Source: JAGXTF01 sp040376005 (GTDB lineage Bacteria; Bacteroidota; Bacteroidia; NS11-12g; UBA955). From it: 31,441 nucleotides of DNA. A model generated the notes under the pieces. It saw only the letters and a list, made by a program, of their open reading frames with translations. It did not search any database and was not told the DNA's origin. Position numbers and translations under genes: made by a program. Each line of letters starts with the position of its first letter. The first letter of the stretch is position 1. This document shows, in pieces, positions 22,949 to 31,440 of the stretch. The stretch covers positions 1-31,441 of the forward strand of contig JBEIRK010000012.1 in the NCBI GenBank assembly GCA_040376005.1, given 5' to 3'.

Positions 22949-24463
22949 TTGCTTGTGTTGCTACTTCGGCGTATTGCCAGCAATCCGATACTCTTTCTAC
23001 TTTTGTATGCAGTAGTCGGAGTAGCAACCATTCCCGATTTGGGAGTTCCTTTGGATGATTACACACAGTATGTAATTGGACAAAGCAATTACCACATACT
23101 TACAGGCGAAAAAACCATATCTGATATGGATCCAGATATGCGCTTTTATGGGCCTGCTTTTGAAACCTTCTGCTATGCGATAGACTCCATGTTTTATGGA
23201 GAGCCTGACACCCTCCAAAAATTTTGGATGCGGCATGGATTGGTATTCCTGTTGTTTACCCTGGCCCTTTTCTACTTTTATAAAACCTGTTACAGTATCT
23301 GGAAATCAAAAAGCACGGCATGGATTGTATTATTGATGTTGGCTTTTTGTCCGCGAATTTTTGCGGATGCCCACTACAACTCTAAAGACACCGTTTTTAT
23401 GAGTTTACTTATTATAGGTATGTACTTTGTCTTACAGGCTTTACAAGAGGGCAAATGGAAATGGGTGCTCTTGTCAGGCGTATTGCTGGGTTTGGCTTCA
23501 ACCTTGCGCTTGGTTGGTTTTTTTGTTATTCCGGTGCTCTTTGTTGTATGGATCTTGCATCCAAATTACAGGGAATATTGGAAACAAAACGTGAAGCGGT
23601 TCGGGCTATTCATGCTCGCCTTTTTAGGCGCGTATTATCTTTTCTTTCCTGCGTTGTGGGCACACCCTATACAAGGTTTTGCGGAATTGGTGCACCACAT
23701 CACCCATTTCCCATGGCCGCATTACACCCTGCTGGCGGGTCAGTGGGTGGGACTAGACCGCATGCCTTGGTGGTATTTCCCTGTTTGGTTTTTCTATACC
23801 ATTCCCATACCATATATCGTGGTTTTTAGTATAGGCGTAGTAGTCTTTCTCATGGGTATTCGATCCAAAATACAGAATGCCTATTTATTGTTTTTTGTAC
23901 TGTTTTGGACCCTAGTATTTTCCTATATCCTCATTGCTAGGCCGAATTTGTACGATGGCTGGAGGCAATTGCAGTTTCTTATTGTTCCCTACATTATTAT
24001 CTGTGGTGAGGCAGTGCACCGAATGACCCAACGCGCAAATGCGCGTTACATTGTTTGGGCAATGCCAGTGGCTATTTTTTTGCAAACACTGCAGTGGCAT
24101 CCCTATCAATATGTGTATTTCAATCAGGTTTATTACCTCACACAAGACCGTGGGTCATTTGATCAGGATTATTGGCATTTGAGCACCATGCAGGCCATGA
24201 AATGGATTCAAAAAAGACATCCAAAAGATACAGTTGCATTATTTACTGAAAACTCAAATTCCGCTTGGTTAAATGCCTTCTTAATAGAAAAAGCGCCAAG
24301 GAACCGCATGCGTGTAGTAAGCAACAGGGCTGATGCAGATTATGAGATTGAACCCATTCGGCATTCAAGACCCTTTCAGCCTCAAAGAAATGTTGTGTTT
24401 TCTATAGTACCGGGCAAGGATACCATTTGCCGGGTAATTCAACTAAAAAATATAGGAAAATGA
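22949..24463 (+). CDS. polytopic membrane glycosyltransferase, PMT/ArnT-like (GT39-type fold), first of a tandem pair
   Basis: 504 aa from TTG 22949, because an in-frame stop (22946-22948) lies directly upstream; GTG 22955 is another option. About ten to twelve hydrophobic segments cover residues 10 to about 400. The first periplasmic loop begins with VPLDDYTQ, where an acidic pair is the usual catalytic site of GT-C enzymes that use a lipid-phosphate sugar. A conserved block FADAHYNSKDT lies around 145, and GLASTLRLVG around 175. A soluble C-terminal tail (about 400-504) starts with WHPYQYVYFNQVYYLTQ and DQDYWHLSTMQAMKWI. The next gene shares all of these blocks. Substrate unknown; surface polysaccharide or protein glycosylation is a family-based inference. 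Confidence 0.78.
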   Translation: MLVLLLRRIASNPILFLLLYAVVGVATIPDLGVPLDDYTQYVIGQSNYHILTGEKTISDMDPDMRFYGPAFETFCYAIDSMFYGEPDTLQKFWMRHGLVFLLFTLALFYFYKTCYSIWKSKSTAWIVLLMLAFCPRIFADAHYNSKDTVFMSLLIIGMYFVLQALQEGKWKWVLLSGVLLGLASTLRLVGFFVIPVLFVVWILHPNYREYWKQNVKRFGLFMLAFLGAYYLFFPALWAHPIQGFAELVHHITHFPWPHYTLLAGQWVGLDRMPWWYFPVWFFYTIPIPYIVVFSIGVVVFLMGIRSKIQNAYLLFFVLFWTLVFSYILIARPNLYDGWRQLQFLIVPYIIICGEAVHRMTQRANARYIVWAMPVAIFLQTLQWHPYQYVYFNQVYYLTQDRGSFDQDYWHLSTMQAMKWIQKRHPKDTVALFTENSNSAWLNAFLIEKAPRNRMRVVSNRADADYEIEPIRHSRPFQPQRNVVFSIVPGKDTICRVIQLKNIGK

Positions 24464-25944
24464 GTACATTCAATTTGACCAAATACAATACCTATTTTAA
24501 TTGGTTTTTATTGGTGTATGCACTCTTTGGATTTTACACCTTACAAGACTATGGCGTGCCGCTAGATGAGCTTACACAAAGGCATATTGGCATGGAAAAT
24601 GCCAAATATATTGCTGGAACTGCAGGACCAGAAAAGGTAACGGCACACGGCTATTTTGGACCCATTTTCGAGGCTCCCATGTACGCGTTGGAACAAGTTA
24701 TTTATGAGCATGAATTGGGTGATAAAATTCTGCTGCGACACAGTATATTATTTTTACTTTTTCTTGTGTCTGTAGTCGTGTTTTACCGCACAGCAAAAAG
24801 TATAAGCACAGCACCCCATGCCGCAGGACTTGCCACGGTTATGTTTGCCTGTTACCCTGTATTATTTGCTCATGCACATTACAACAGTAAGGATACTTTA
24901 TTTCTTATATTTATTGTGTTTGCATTAGGCGCTATGGTGGCTTTTGCGAAGAAAGGGCAGTGGTCGAGTTTGCTTTGGGCTGCCCTGTTTTTAGGCATGG
25001 CATCTACGGTTAGAATGATCGGAGTTTTGGTGCTGTTTTCTTGTTGTTTTGCCTTGTTGGCAGCGGGTCACAGTGCTGTTAAAACACGGATATATCGGAT
25101 TCTTTTTTTAGTCGTATTCTTTGTCATATTTTATTTTTTAAGCTATCCTTATTTGTGGATTCGCGGGGCTAAAGGGTTTTGGGAATTGTGGCACTACATT
25201 ACGCAGAACCCATGGCCATGGACCACCTTGGCAGCTGGAGAAGATATTGTTGCGGGTCATTTACCTTGGTGGTATGTGCCTGCATGGATGGGTGTAACCT
25301 TGCCCATTCTGAGTATGTTGGGTGCTATTGCGGGTCTCGTATTTCTTGCAATAAAAAAGCGGTGGAATTTGTCTTTTGTGGAATGGATTATTGTAGGAAC
25401 ATTGTGGCTTCCCTTGTTGTATTGTATCATCATGAAACCCACGATTTACAATAGTTGGCGCCACATGCAATTTCTTTTTGTTCCCATTTCTCTATTGTGC
25501 GTATATGCTTTCAATACCCTGTTATCGGGTCGTTTTGCCAATGGAATGGCATGGATATTCGGCGCGTGGTCTGCCTTGGTATTTTTCTTATGGCATCCCT
25601 ACGGACACAGTTATTTTAATGAGGTATACGCAGCTACAGGCAAGGCCAGAACTTGGGATCAAGATTATTGGGGATTGTCAGCGCGCCAAGGTTTGCTGTG
25701 GATAGCTGAACATGATAACCGCGATAGCATTGTTATTTCCTCATTTACAGAATCACCGGAATTAAATGCCTTATTGCTGCCAGAAAAATATGCCAAACGA
25801 TTCTATTTTGTGCGTGAGCAGGGCAAAGGAGATTATGAGGTGGAAGTGAAGCGCGGACGTGTGTTTGCGGACTTACCGGGTAATGTGGTGTTTACCGCTT
25901 GCCCGCTGAAAGACACCTTGGTTCGTGTGGTGAAAAATAAATAG
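24460..25944 (+). CDS. polytopic membrane glycosyltransferase, PMT/ArnT-like, second of a tandem pair
   Basis: 494 aa from ATG 24460, overlapping the previous stop by four bases (ATGA), so the pair is translationally coupled. Paralogue of its neighbour: VPLDELTQ replaces VPLDDYTQ, AHAHYNSKDTLF replaces ADAHYNSKDTVF, GMASTVRMIG replaces GLASTLRLVG, both have PWWY.P.W in a loop, and both end with a soluble tail holding YFNEVYAAT and DQDYWGLSARQGLLWI. By eye they are clearly homologous but well diverged. Membrane segments occupy about 15 to 380. The acidic pair (D, E) in loop 1 suggests it is active. An in-frame ATG at 24427 lies within the preceding gene and is not preferred. Confidence 0.8.
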   Translation: MSTFNLTKYNTYFNWFLLVYALFGFYTLQDYGVPLDELTQRHIGMENAKYIAGTAGPEKVTAHGYFGPIFEAPMYALEQVIYEHELGDKILLRHSILFLLFLVSVVVFYRTAKSISTAPHAAGLATVMFACYPVLFAHAHYNSKDTLFLIFIVFALGAMVAFAKKGQWSSLLWAALFLGMASTVRMIGVLVLFSCCFALLAAGHSAVKTRIYRILFLVVFFVIFYFLSYPYLWIRGAKGFWELWHYITQNPWPWTTLAAGEDIVAGHLPWWYVPAWMGVTLPILSMLGAIAGLVFLAIKKRWNLSFVEWIIVGTLWLPLLYCIIMKPTIYNSWRHMQFLFVPISLLCVYAFNTLLSGRFANGMAWIFGAWSALVFFLWHPYGHSYFNEVYAATGKARTWDQDYWGLSARQGLLWIAEHDNRDSIVISSFTESPELNALLLPEKYAKRFYFVREQGKGDYEVEVKRGRVFADLPGNVVFTACPLKDTLVRVVKNK

Positions 25945-25990
25945 AAGTTCCGAATGTGTTCGGGTTCCTTAGGCGTTTGCCAAAGGGCAA

Positions 25991-26410
25991 TTAATAGGTA
26001 ATGGAATAATTTCTGCCTTCAGACACATGCTCAATTTCTACGCGCATGCAGTTGTTGGGCAATAACGACTCTCCAATTTCAGGCCATTCTACAATCATGA
26101 GATAGGCCTCATCTATGAGTTCATCCATGCCGGCGTCTAAGAGTTCGCTGGTGTGTTTTATGCGATACCAATCTGTGTGATGTACCTTTTCCCCATTGGG
26201 CAGGCCGTAATCATTGAGCAAGCCAAATGTAGGACTGGTGACCGTATCTGTGGACCCCAATGACGCGATTAGTTTTTTAATGAGTGAGGTTTTCCCTGCG
26301 CCTAAATCTCCGGTGAAAGTAATTACACGCGGCCTAGGTGTCACCTGAAGTATAAAATCAACGACTGCCTGCGACTGGGTTTCTGGAATATTTGAAAATA
26401 GGGTTTCCAA
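25991..26410 (-). CDS. tsaE: tRNA threonylcarbamoyladenosine biosynthesis ATPase TsaE
   Basis: 139 aa. Part of the TsaBDE complex that makes the N6-threonylcarbamoyl modification of A37 in ANN-decoding tRNAs. Walker A GDLGAGKTSL (34-43), the conserved SPTFGLLNDY, HTDWYRIK, then DELIDEAYLMIVEWPEIGESLLP, the usual signature W-P-E. The start is TTG 26410, one base after the porX stop, with no ATG nearby. Transcription with porX is therefore very likely. The minus strand continues past the stop into a 46-base gap before the convergent glycosyltransferase gene; no clear terminator with a T run was seen there, only a short CCGAA/TTCGG hairpin. Confidence 0.93.
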   Translation of the reverse strand: METLFSNIPETQSQAVVDFILQVTPRPRVITFTGDLGAGKTSLIKKLIASLGSTDTVTSPTFGLLNDYGLPNGEKVHHTDWYRIKHTSELLDAGMDELIDEAYLMIVEWPEIGESLLPNNCMRVEIEHVSEGRNYSITY

Positions 26411-26411
26411 T

Positions 26412-27968
26412 TTATTTTGGACTCAATACCACCAACGGACAAATCATTTCTTCCATGCTTATTCCACCATGCTGAAAGGTGTTTTTATAATAATTTACAT
26501 AGTGATTGTAATTGTTGGGATAGGCAAAAAAATCGGCGCCATAGGCAAATACAAAGGCTGAACTCACGTGCAATAATGGGAGGTGTGCTTCGTGGGGTTT
26601 TTTAACTTCAAAAACCTCTTTAGGATTATAACTTAAGCTTTTGCCTTGCTTGTAACGCAGGTTGGAGTTTACATTTTTATCGCCCACAATTTTTACGGGA
26701 TCTTTCACGCGAATACTGCCGTGGTCCGTGGTAATTACAATTTTACAAGGTTTCTCACCAATGCGTTGCAAAGCCTCCCACAGTGGAGAGTGTCTAAACC
26801 AAGTAGCCATCACATTGCGATACGCAGCCTCATTCTCTGCCAATTCGCGCACTACGTGAATATCGGTGCGGGCATGGCTAAAATTATCTACAAAATTGTA
26901 TACAATTACATTGAGTTTATTTTGGAACATATTGGGGATTTGATCCACCATGTTTTTTCCTTTTTCGAGGTTGGTTACCTTGGTATAGGAAATTTTAATA
27001 TCCCTACGCAAACGCTTAAGAAGGTCTTCTAAGAATTCTTTTTCATAGAGGTTTTTTCCTCCTTCATCCTCATCGTTGCTCCATTTTCCCGGAAAGCTTT
27101 TTTCAATATCCAATGGCAGCAATCCCGAGAAAATACTATTTCTACAATATTGCGTAGTTGTGGGCAAAATGGACATATAAGCATCCTCATCGTCCACACG
27201 GAAACGTTCATCCAAGGTTTCAGAAATGGCGCGCCATTGGTCAAAACGCAGGTTGTCTACCAAGATCACAAACACAGGTTCTGGACCGTCGAGTAGTGGA
27301 TTTATCGCCCTGCGAAAGAGGTTGTGACTCATGGTTGGGCCATCATCTCCAGTGGTTTTAAGTAAGCTGATATAATTGTCGGATACAAAGCGGCAGAAAT
27401 TCCTATTGGCATCGGCCCACTGGGTTTCTAATACTTCTTTCATGCCACCTTCATCCGTCCCTGAGAGTTCCATTTCCCAAAAAACCAGTTTTTTATAGAC
27501 CTCTTTCCACTCGTCAAAACTGAGTTTATCGCTTACAGTCATGCCGATTTGCATAAACTCGCGCTGGTATCCTTGGGTGGTTTTTTGACTTACCAACCGG
27601 CGTTCATCCAAATTCTTTTTTATGGATAATAATATTTGATTGGGATTGACGGGTTTGATAAGATAATCGGCAATTTTATTTCCAATTGCTTCTTCCATAA
27701 TATGCTCTTCCTCATTTTTTGTAATCATGATTACAGGAAGATTTGGCTTATCCTGCTTAATGCTGTTTAGGGCATCCAAACCGCCAATACCGGGCATATT
27801 TTCATCGAGAATTACCAGGTCAAAATCCTCAACTTTGACGCGTTCTATAGCATCTCTGCCATTGGTTGCTGTGGCCATTTCGTAACCTTTATTCTCGAGG
27901 AATAAGATGTGGGGTTTGAGCAAATCGATTTCATCGTCGGCCCATAGAATGCGTGGTTTTACAGCCAT
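26412..27968 (-). CDS. porX: PorX-type response regulator with PglZ/alkaline-phosphatase-superfamily effector domain
   Basis: 518 aa. In Porphyromonas gingivalis PorX regulates type IX secretion gene expression together with PorY. The receiver domain (1-118) has the acidic pocket D11-D12, phospho-acceptor D55 in LVILDENMPG, T83 (MITK) and K105 (LIKP), so it is predicted active. A helical linker (about 120-225) follows, then a metal-dependent alkaline-phosphatase-like PglZ domain (about 230-518) with D238 in ILVDNLRFDQW, a T270-T272 cluster in ILPTTTQYCRN that supplies the nucleophile, FVDNFSHARTD and TTDHGS for the two zinc ions. There is no DNA-binding domain. The gene runs into tsaE after one base. 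Confidence 0.93.
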   Translation of the reverse strand: MAVKPRILWADDEIDLLKPHILFLENKGYEMATATNGRDAIERVKVEDFDLVILDENMPGIGGLDALNSIKQDKPNLPVIMITKNEEEHIMEEAIGNKIADYLIKPVNPNQILLSIKKNLDERRLVSQKTTQGYQREFMQIGMTVSDKLSFDEWKEVYKKLVFWEMELSGTDEGGMKEVLETQWADANRNFCRFVSDNYISLLKTTGDDGPTMSHNLFRRAINPLLDGPEPVFVILVDNLRFDQWRAISETLDERFRVDDEDAYMSILPTTTQYCRNSIFSGLLPLDIEKSFPGKWSNDEDEGGKNLYEKEFLEDLLKRLRRDIKISYTKVTNLEKGKNMVDQIPNMFQNKLNVIVYNFVDNFSHARTDIHVVRELAENEAAYRNVMATWFRHSPLWEALQRIGEKPCKIVITTDHGSIRVKDPVKIVGDKNVNSNLRYKQGKSLSYNPKEVFEVKKPHEAHLPLLHVSSAFVFAYGADFFAYPNNYNHYVNYYKNTFQHGGISMEEMICPLVVLSPK

Positions 27969-27991
27969 GTTATGTGTAACGTATACAGCAG

Positions 27992-27999
27992 CGAAATTA
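27992..27999 (-). promoter_or_regulatory. possible -7 box of porX-tsaE
   Basis: The minus strand reads TAATTTCG, one mismatch to TAnnTTTG, the same variant as before queA. It ends 23 bases before the porX ATG. No TTG at the usual distance; the 82-base gap between the convergently unrelated neighbours is otherwise empty. Confidence 0.35.
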
Positions 28000-28050
28000 T
28001 TGGTAAAAGATGGAAATAAAATGGGAACATATGCACTTTAGTCCCAGGCA

Positions 28051-29571
28051 TCAATGCGTTGAACGTTTTTTTCGCCAAATGGCCAATGCTTCGCCCTCGC
28101 AGGACATCATACTGTCTTTATTTTCATAATGTGCATAGATATAATCCCAGAGTTTGGCATACGCAAATGCAGGACCATAGTGCATGCGACTTACCACCAC
28201 ATCGGGCGGGTGTTGGGTGAATTGTTGCACCAATTCTTGTCTGCGTTTGCTTTCGGATTCCGAAGGAATTTCTGTGCCAAAAAACACCACATAGGGGCAA
28301 GGGTATTTCCACAGGGTGTGCACCTTGCTGTAGCTGTAAAAACGTCCAATTCCTTCATGTTCCACATAGAGACTTTCGGTGTCGGCTATTTTCTGCTGAA
28401 ATTGCTTTCTCTCTGCAGCACCGGTAATACGCAATGTGTATTTTTGGCCGTAAAAGTGCTTAAAACTCAGCATCCATGGCCTGTAACACTGGAACATTAA
28501 ATAGCTCAAAAGTAAGATCCTATATAAAACGGTGGCTTTCTTGTTTTGAATTGTTTGCGGCAGACGCCATATCAGCCACTCAAATCCCATGAATATAAAC
28601 CACAGCGTACAAATCATAAAGGGCAGTAAATAATGGTCGTAGGCTTGCTTGCCCAATACAGCAAAAAACAAAGACAGGGCACTCATAGCACAAAGCACTA
28701 TGGGGAGGTTTCGTGATTGCTTCAAGCCTTCGCGGTCGAGGCATGAAAACAGCGCAATGATTATTCCTGCAGTGAACCGAGGAAACTTAACCAGAATATC
28801 CTGATACAAGCGCAGGAAGAAACTTCTAAAATCGAGAAAGCTGCTATTTTCACTATATCCAAAAGCGAAGGAGAGATAACTTCCATAAGAATCCCAAGCG
28901 CCATTGATGCAGAGATAAAGTGCAAATAGCAAGGGTAAGAAAATTCCGCCAAGGGAGAAAAAAAGAATATTTCTCATGCTGCTGCGCTGGGTAACAAGCA
29001 CAAAAACGACTGTGGCCAAGGCAGGGAAAACAAAGGGTTCTTTAATGAGTATTGCTGCGGAAAGCGCAATTCCAGAGCAAGCAAAGTGCCATGCTCGGGT
29101 TTGGGTGGAAGCCAAAAGCGCGATGGAAATCAAAAGAAAAACAACCCCATAAAACTCCGTATAATCTCCACTGTAAAAACTGGTTGATGCGAAGGCAATA
29201 TTCCAAAAAATAGGGGTTAATAAGCAAAGCAATAAGAGCCTTCTCAGCGAATGTGCAATAAGTAAGAACCCGGCCACATGACACAGGAAAATGAACAACA
29301 CTTTGAGTATCAGCGCCGCTTTCACGGGTTCGGCAACGTATTGAACAAGATAATGTAGAAAGAAAATGCCTGGCGCTTTATTATCCCATACGTCTTTGTA
29401 AAGCACAGCTCCATGCTGCATAAACTGGGCTATGGCAGTAAAGGTGCCTCCATCGTTTAGCGGAGGCGTTTGCATAAAAAACATGGCTGGAAATACAGTG
29501 GCTATCGCGGCACTCAGAAAAATACTGAGCAAGCGAATGCGTTTTGACACTGTGCTTAAATTCTTTTCCAT
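28051..29571 (-). CDS. polytopic membrane glycosyltransferase, GT39/ArnT-like
   Basis: 506 aa from ATG 29571. About ten hydrophobic segments over residues 12 to 390 and a soluble C-terminal domain (about 400-506). Loop 1 has PLNDGGTFTAIAQFMQHG and the block YKDVWDNKAPGIFFLHYLV, characteristic of Bacteroidota GT39-like mannosyltransferases, with D40 a candidate catalytic acid. The later block ILIKEPFVFPA is also typical. It differs from the tandem pair at 22949-25944 and is not a close copy. An upstream ATG at 29625 is in frame, but would overlap the divergent thiamine pyrophosphokinase start. Sugar and acceptor unknown. Confidence 0.82.
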   Translation of the reverse strand: MEKNLSTVSKRIRLLSIFLSAAIATVFPAMFFMQTPPLNDGGTFTAIAQFMQHGAVLYKDVWDNKAPGIFFLHYLVQYVAEPVKAALILKVLFIFLCHVAGFLLIAHSLRRLLLLCLLTPIFWNIAFASTSFYSGDYTEFYGVVFLLISIALLASTQTRAWHFACSGIALSAAILIKEPFVFPALATVVFVLVTQRSSMRNILFFSLGGIFLPLLFALYLCINGAWDSYGSYLSFAFGYSENSSFLDFRSFFLRLYQDILVKFPRFTAGIIIALFSCLDREGLKQSRNLPIVLCAMSALSLFFAVLGKQAYDHYLLPFMICTLWFIFMGFEWLIWRLPQTIQNKKATVLYRILLLSYLMFQCYRPWMLSFKHFYGQKYTLRITGAAERKQFQQKIADTESLYVEHEGIGRFYSYSKVHTLWKYPCPYVVFFGTEIPSESESKRRQELVQQFTQHPPDVVVSRMHYGPAFAYAKLWDYIYAHYENKDSMMSCEGEALAIWRKKRSTH

Positions 29572-29615
29572 GATTTGTAGCAAATATTCAAAGAATCCGA
29601 GGAACTTTGCACACC

Positions 29616-30278
29616 ATGTCTTCACATCATGTTATTCGCGATAAGCAGGAGCCCGCATTGATTATTGCCAATGGGGAATCTTGCAGTGCGGATATTCTAG
29701 GTCAGTTGTTAGAGTGGAGCCCATTTGTATTGGTGTTGGATGGCGCATTGGACCGGGTAATGGACTTGCAAATTAAAATAGATGCCGTTTTGGGCGATTT
29801 TGATAGCTTGCACAATGTTGAAGAAAAACTATTGGACTATGGTCCAGTGCAAGTGATTCACACCCCTGAACAGGATAAAACCGATCTTCAAAAAGGCATT
29901 GATTATCTCATTGAACAAGGGCATAAAGCTGCCAATGTTGTTTGGGCTACAGGCAGAAGAGCCGACCATCATTTCAATAATTTGGCCACATTGCCCATGT
30001 ATACCGGGCAGATAGACTTAATGGTAGTGGATGATTATTCCAGGGTATACAACCTACCTAAAGTGTTTAAGAAATGGTATCCTGCGGGAAGTAAAATATC
30101 CTTGTTGCCCATAGGTATGGCCGAGGGCGTGAGTACCACAAATTTGGCATTCGCACTGGATAATGAGACCTTACATTTGCCCTTTCGAAGCGGCAGCAGC
30201 AATGCGGTAGTTGCGGACGGCTTTGTAGAAATACACTATGAAACTGGGCATTTGCTCATGATGGAATGTTGGGATTGA
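29616..30278 (+). CDS. thiN: thiamine pyrophosphokinase
   Basis: 220 aa. It transfers pyrophosphate from ATP to thiamine, making thiamine diphosphate directly in the cytosol; this salvages external thiamine. The N-terminal catalytic part has IIANGES at the front, the hallmark GDFDSL (60-65) and PEQDKTDLQKGIDYLI. The C-terminal thiamine-binding part is beta-rich and contains GSKISLLPI, SGSSNAV, and a final FVEIHYETGHLLMM strand pair. The ATG at 29616 is preferred over an upstream in-frame TTG at 29607. The divergent gap to the glycosyltransferase is only 44 bases, so the promoters must overlap. Confidence 0.93.
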   Translation: MSSHHVIRDKQEPALIIANGESCSADILGQLLEWSPFVLVLDGALDRVMDLQIKIDAVLGDFDSLHNVEEKLLDYGPVQVIHTPEQDKTDLQKGIDYLIEQGHKAANVVWATGRRADHHFNNLATLPMYTGQIDLMVVDDYSRVYNLPKVFKKWYPAGSKISLLPIGMAEGVSTTNLAFALDNETLHLPFRSGSSNAVVADGFVEIHYETGHLLMMECWD

Positions 30279-30306
30279 ATAGGTTTTTGTATTAAAAAAA
30301 GAACGC

Positions 30307-31068
30307 ATGAAAATATTAACATATAATGTAAATGGCATACGCGCTGCAGCCAACAAGGGATTGTTTGATTTCCTCAAGCAAGAGAACCCTGATGTGGTGT
30401 GTTTGCAAGAAATAAAGGCGGAAAAAGAGCAGGCTGATTTGGCGGCTATTGAGTCACTGGGCTACCATCATTTTTGGTATTCTGCGCAGAAAAAAGGCTA
30501 TAGCGGAGTGGCTATTTTTTCAAAAATCGCACCCAAACACATTGAATATGGTTGCAAGCACGATGATTTTGATGCGGAAGGGCGTTGTATTCGTGCAGAT
30601 TTTGCAGATTTTAGCGTGTTGTCGGTCTATTTCCCTAGCGGAACTACAGGCGATATTCGGCAAGAGGTGAAATATAAATTTCTCGATCATTTTTTTGAAT
30701 ATGCTGCTGAATTATCCAAGGAATTGCCCGGATTAATCGTATGCGGAGATTACAATATTTGTCACAAACCCATAGACATTCACAACCCTGCGGGTAATAA
30801 AGATTCTAGCGGATTTTTACCCGAAGAACGCGCTTGGATGGAGAAGTGGTTTAACAGCGGATTTACCGATGGATTTAGGCAATTGAATCCCGAGCCTGAT
30901 TGGTATACTTGGTGGAGCTACAGGGCCAATGCGAGGGTGAATAACAAGGGTTGGCGTATTGATTATATCAGCATTTCAGACCATTTGACGCCGCGGTTGG
31001 TTGAGGCTAAAATATTGGCAGATGCCGTGCATTCCGACCACTGCCCTATGTATGTTACCTTAAAATAA
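30307..31068 (+). CDS. xth: exodeoxyribonuclease III (AP endonuclease, Xth/ExoA family)
   Basis: 253 aa, full length. It cuts the backbone 5' of abasic sites in base-excision repair and has 3' exonuclease and phosphatase activity in the family. Metal and catalytic residues are visible: N7 in TYNVNG, E35 in CLQEIKA, D and N in CGDYNICH, WRIDYI, and the C-terminal SDHCPM with the catalytic His. It follows the thiamine pyrophosphokinase after 28 bases, so the two probably form a small operon, ended by the inverted repeat at 31090-31128. Confidence 0.96.
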   Translation: MKILTYNVNGIRAAANKGLFDFLKQENPDVVCLQEIKAEKEQADLAAIESLGYHHFWYSAQKKGYSGVAIFSKIAPKHIEYGCKHDDFDAEGRCIRADFADFSVLSVYFPSGTTGDIRQEVKYKFLDHFFEYAAELSKELPGLIVCGDYNICHKPIDIHNPAGNKDSSGFLPEERAWMEKWFNSGFTDGFRQLNPEPDWYTWWSYRANARVNNKGWRIDYISISDHLTPRLVEAKILADAVHSDHCPMYVTLK

Positions 31069-31089
31069 AGGGCTACTTAAGCCTATAAA

Positions 31090-31128
31090 ATAGAAATGCC
31101 GGCATTCTGATATTGCCGGCATTTCTAT
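31090..31128. terminator. perfect 15-bp inverted repeat between convergent genes
   Basis: ATAGAAATGCCGGCA (31090-31104) and its exact reverse complement (31114-31128) flank a 9-nt loop. It sits between the convergent stops at 31068 and 31144. Its AT-rich base resembles a bidirectional terminator although the T tract is interrupted (ATTTCTAT). Confidence 0.65.
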
Positions 31129-31143
31129 GAAGATTTAACCTAA

Positions 31144-31440
31144 TTATTTCTTAATTTCCTTAATCTCACCTTGGGGTGTGATGATCATTAATTCTGTGGT
31201 TTTGATGGTTTTTGAATTGTCAATTACGCGCACATCGGGTGTGATTTTATAGCGTATTTGTAGGGAATATGTAAATTGAATCGGTGGCTCTAGCGGACTG
31301 GGATTGATTACCGCGTCATACCCTGAACAATCGGTAGGATTGTAGAACACAGTGGTTCTCTGAATAAAGCCCGCATGGGTTTTCATAAGTTCTCCTTTGT
31401 CATCTGCAGGCTTGTCTTCCTCTTCTAGCGAGCTCACTGC
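31144..31440 (-). CDS. unidentified protein, C-terminal part only (5' cut by the window)
   Basis: The frame is open to the right edge, so the true start is outside; about 99 residues can be read. I do not recognise the family. The sequence has an acidic stretch near the start (LEEEDKPADDKGEL), then an extended, beta-like part with FYNPTDCSGYD, NPSPLEPPIQFTYSLQIRY, and ends Lys-rich (EIKEIKK). There is no membrane segment in the visible part. A GTG at 31437 appears in frame but is preceded by further open codons and is unlikely to be the start. It converges on xth. Confidence 0.55.
   Translation of the reverse strand, partial: AVSSLEEEDKPADDKGELMKTHAGFIQRTTVFYNPTDCSGYDAVINPSPLEPPIQFTYSLQIRYKITPDVRVIDNSKTIKTTELMIITPQGEIKEIKK

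Noticed and set aside
22949..25944. Tandem paralogues as a recent duplication or assembly repeat
   Set aside because: The proteins share blocks but differ at most positions and the DNA has no long identical stretches, so this is an old duplication.
25945..25990. CCGAA/TTCGG hairpin between convergent genes
   Set aside because: Five-base stem and no T run; could be a weak terminator but is below what can be supported.
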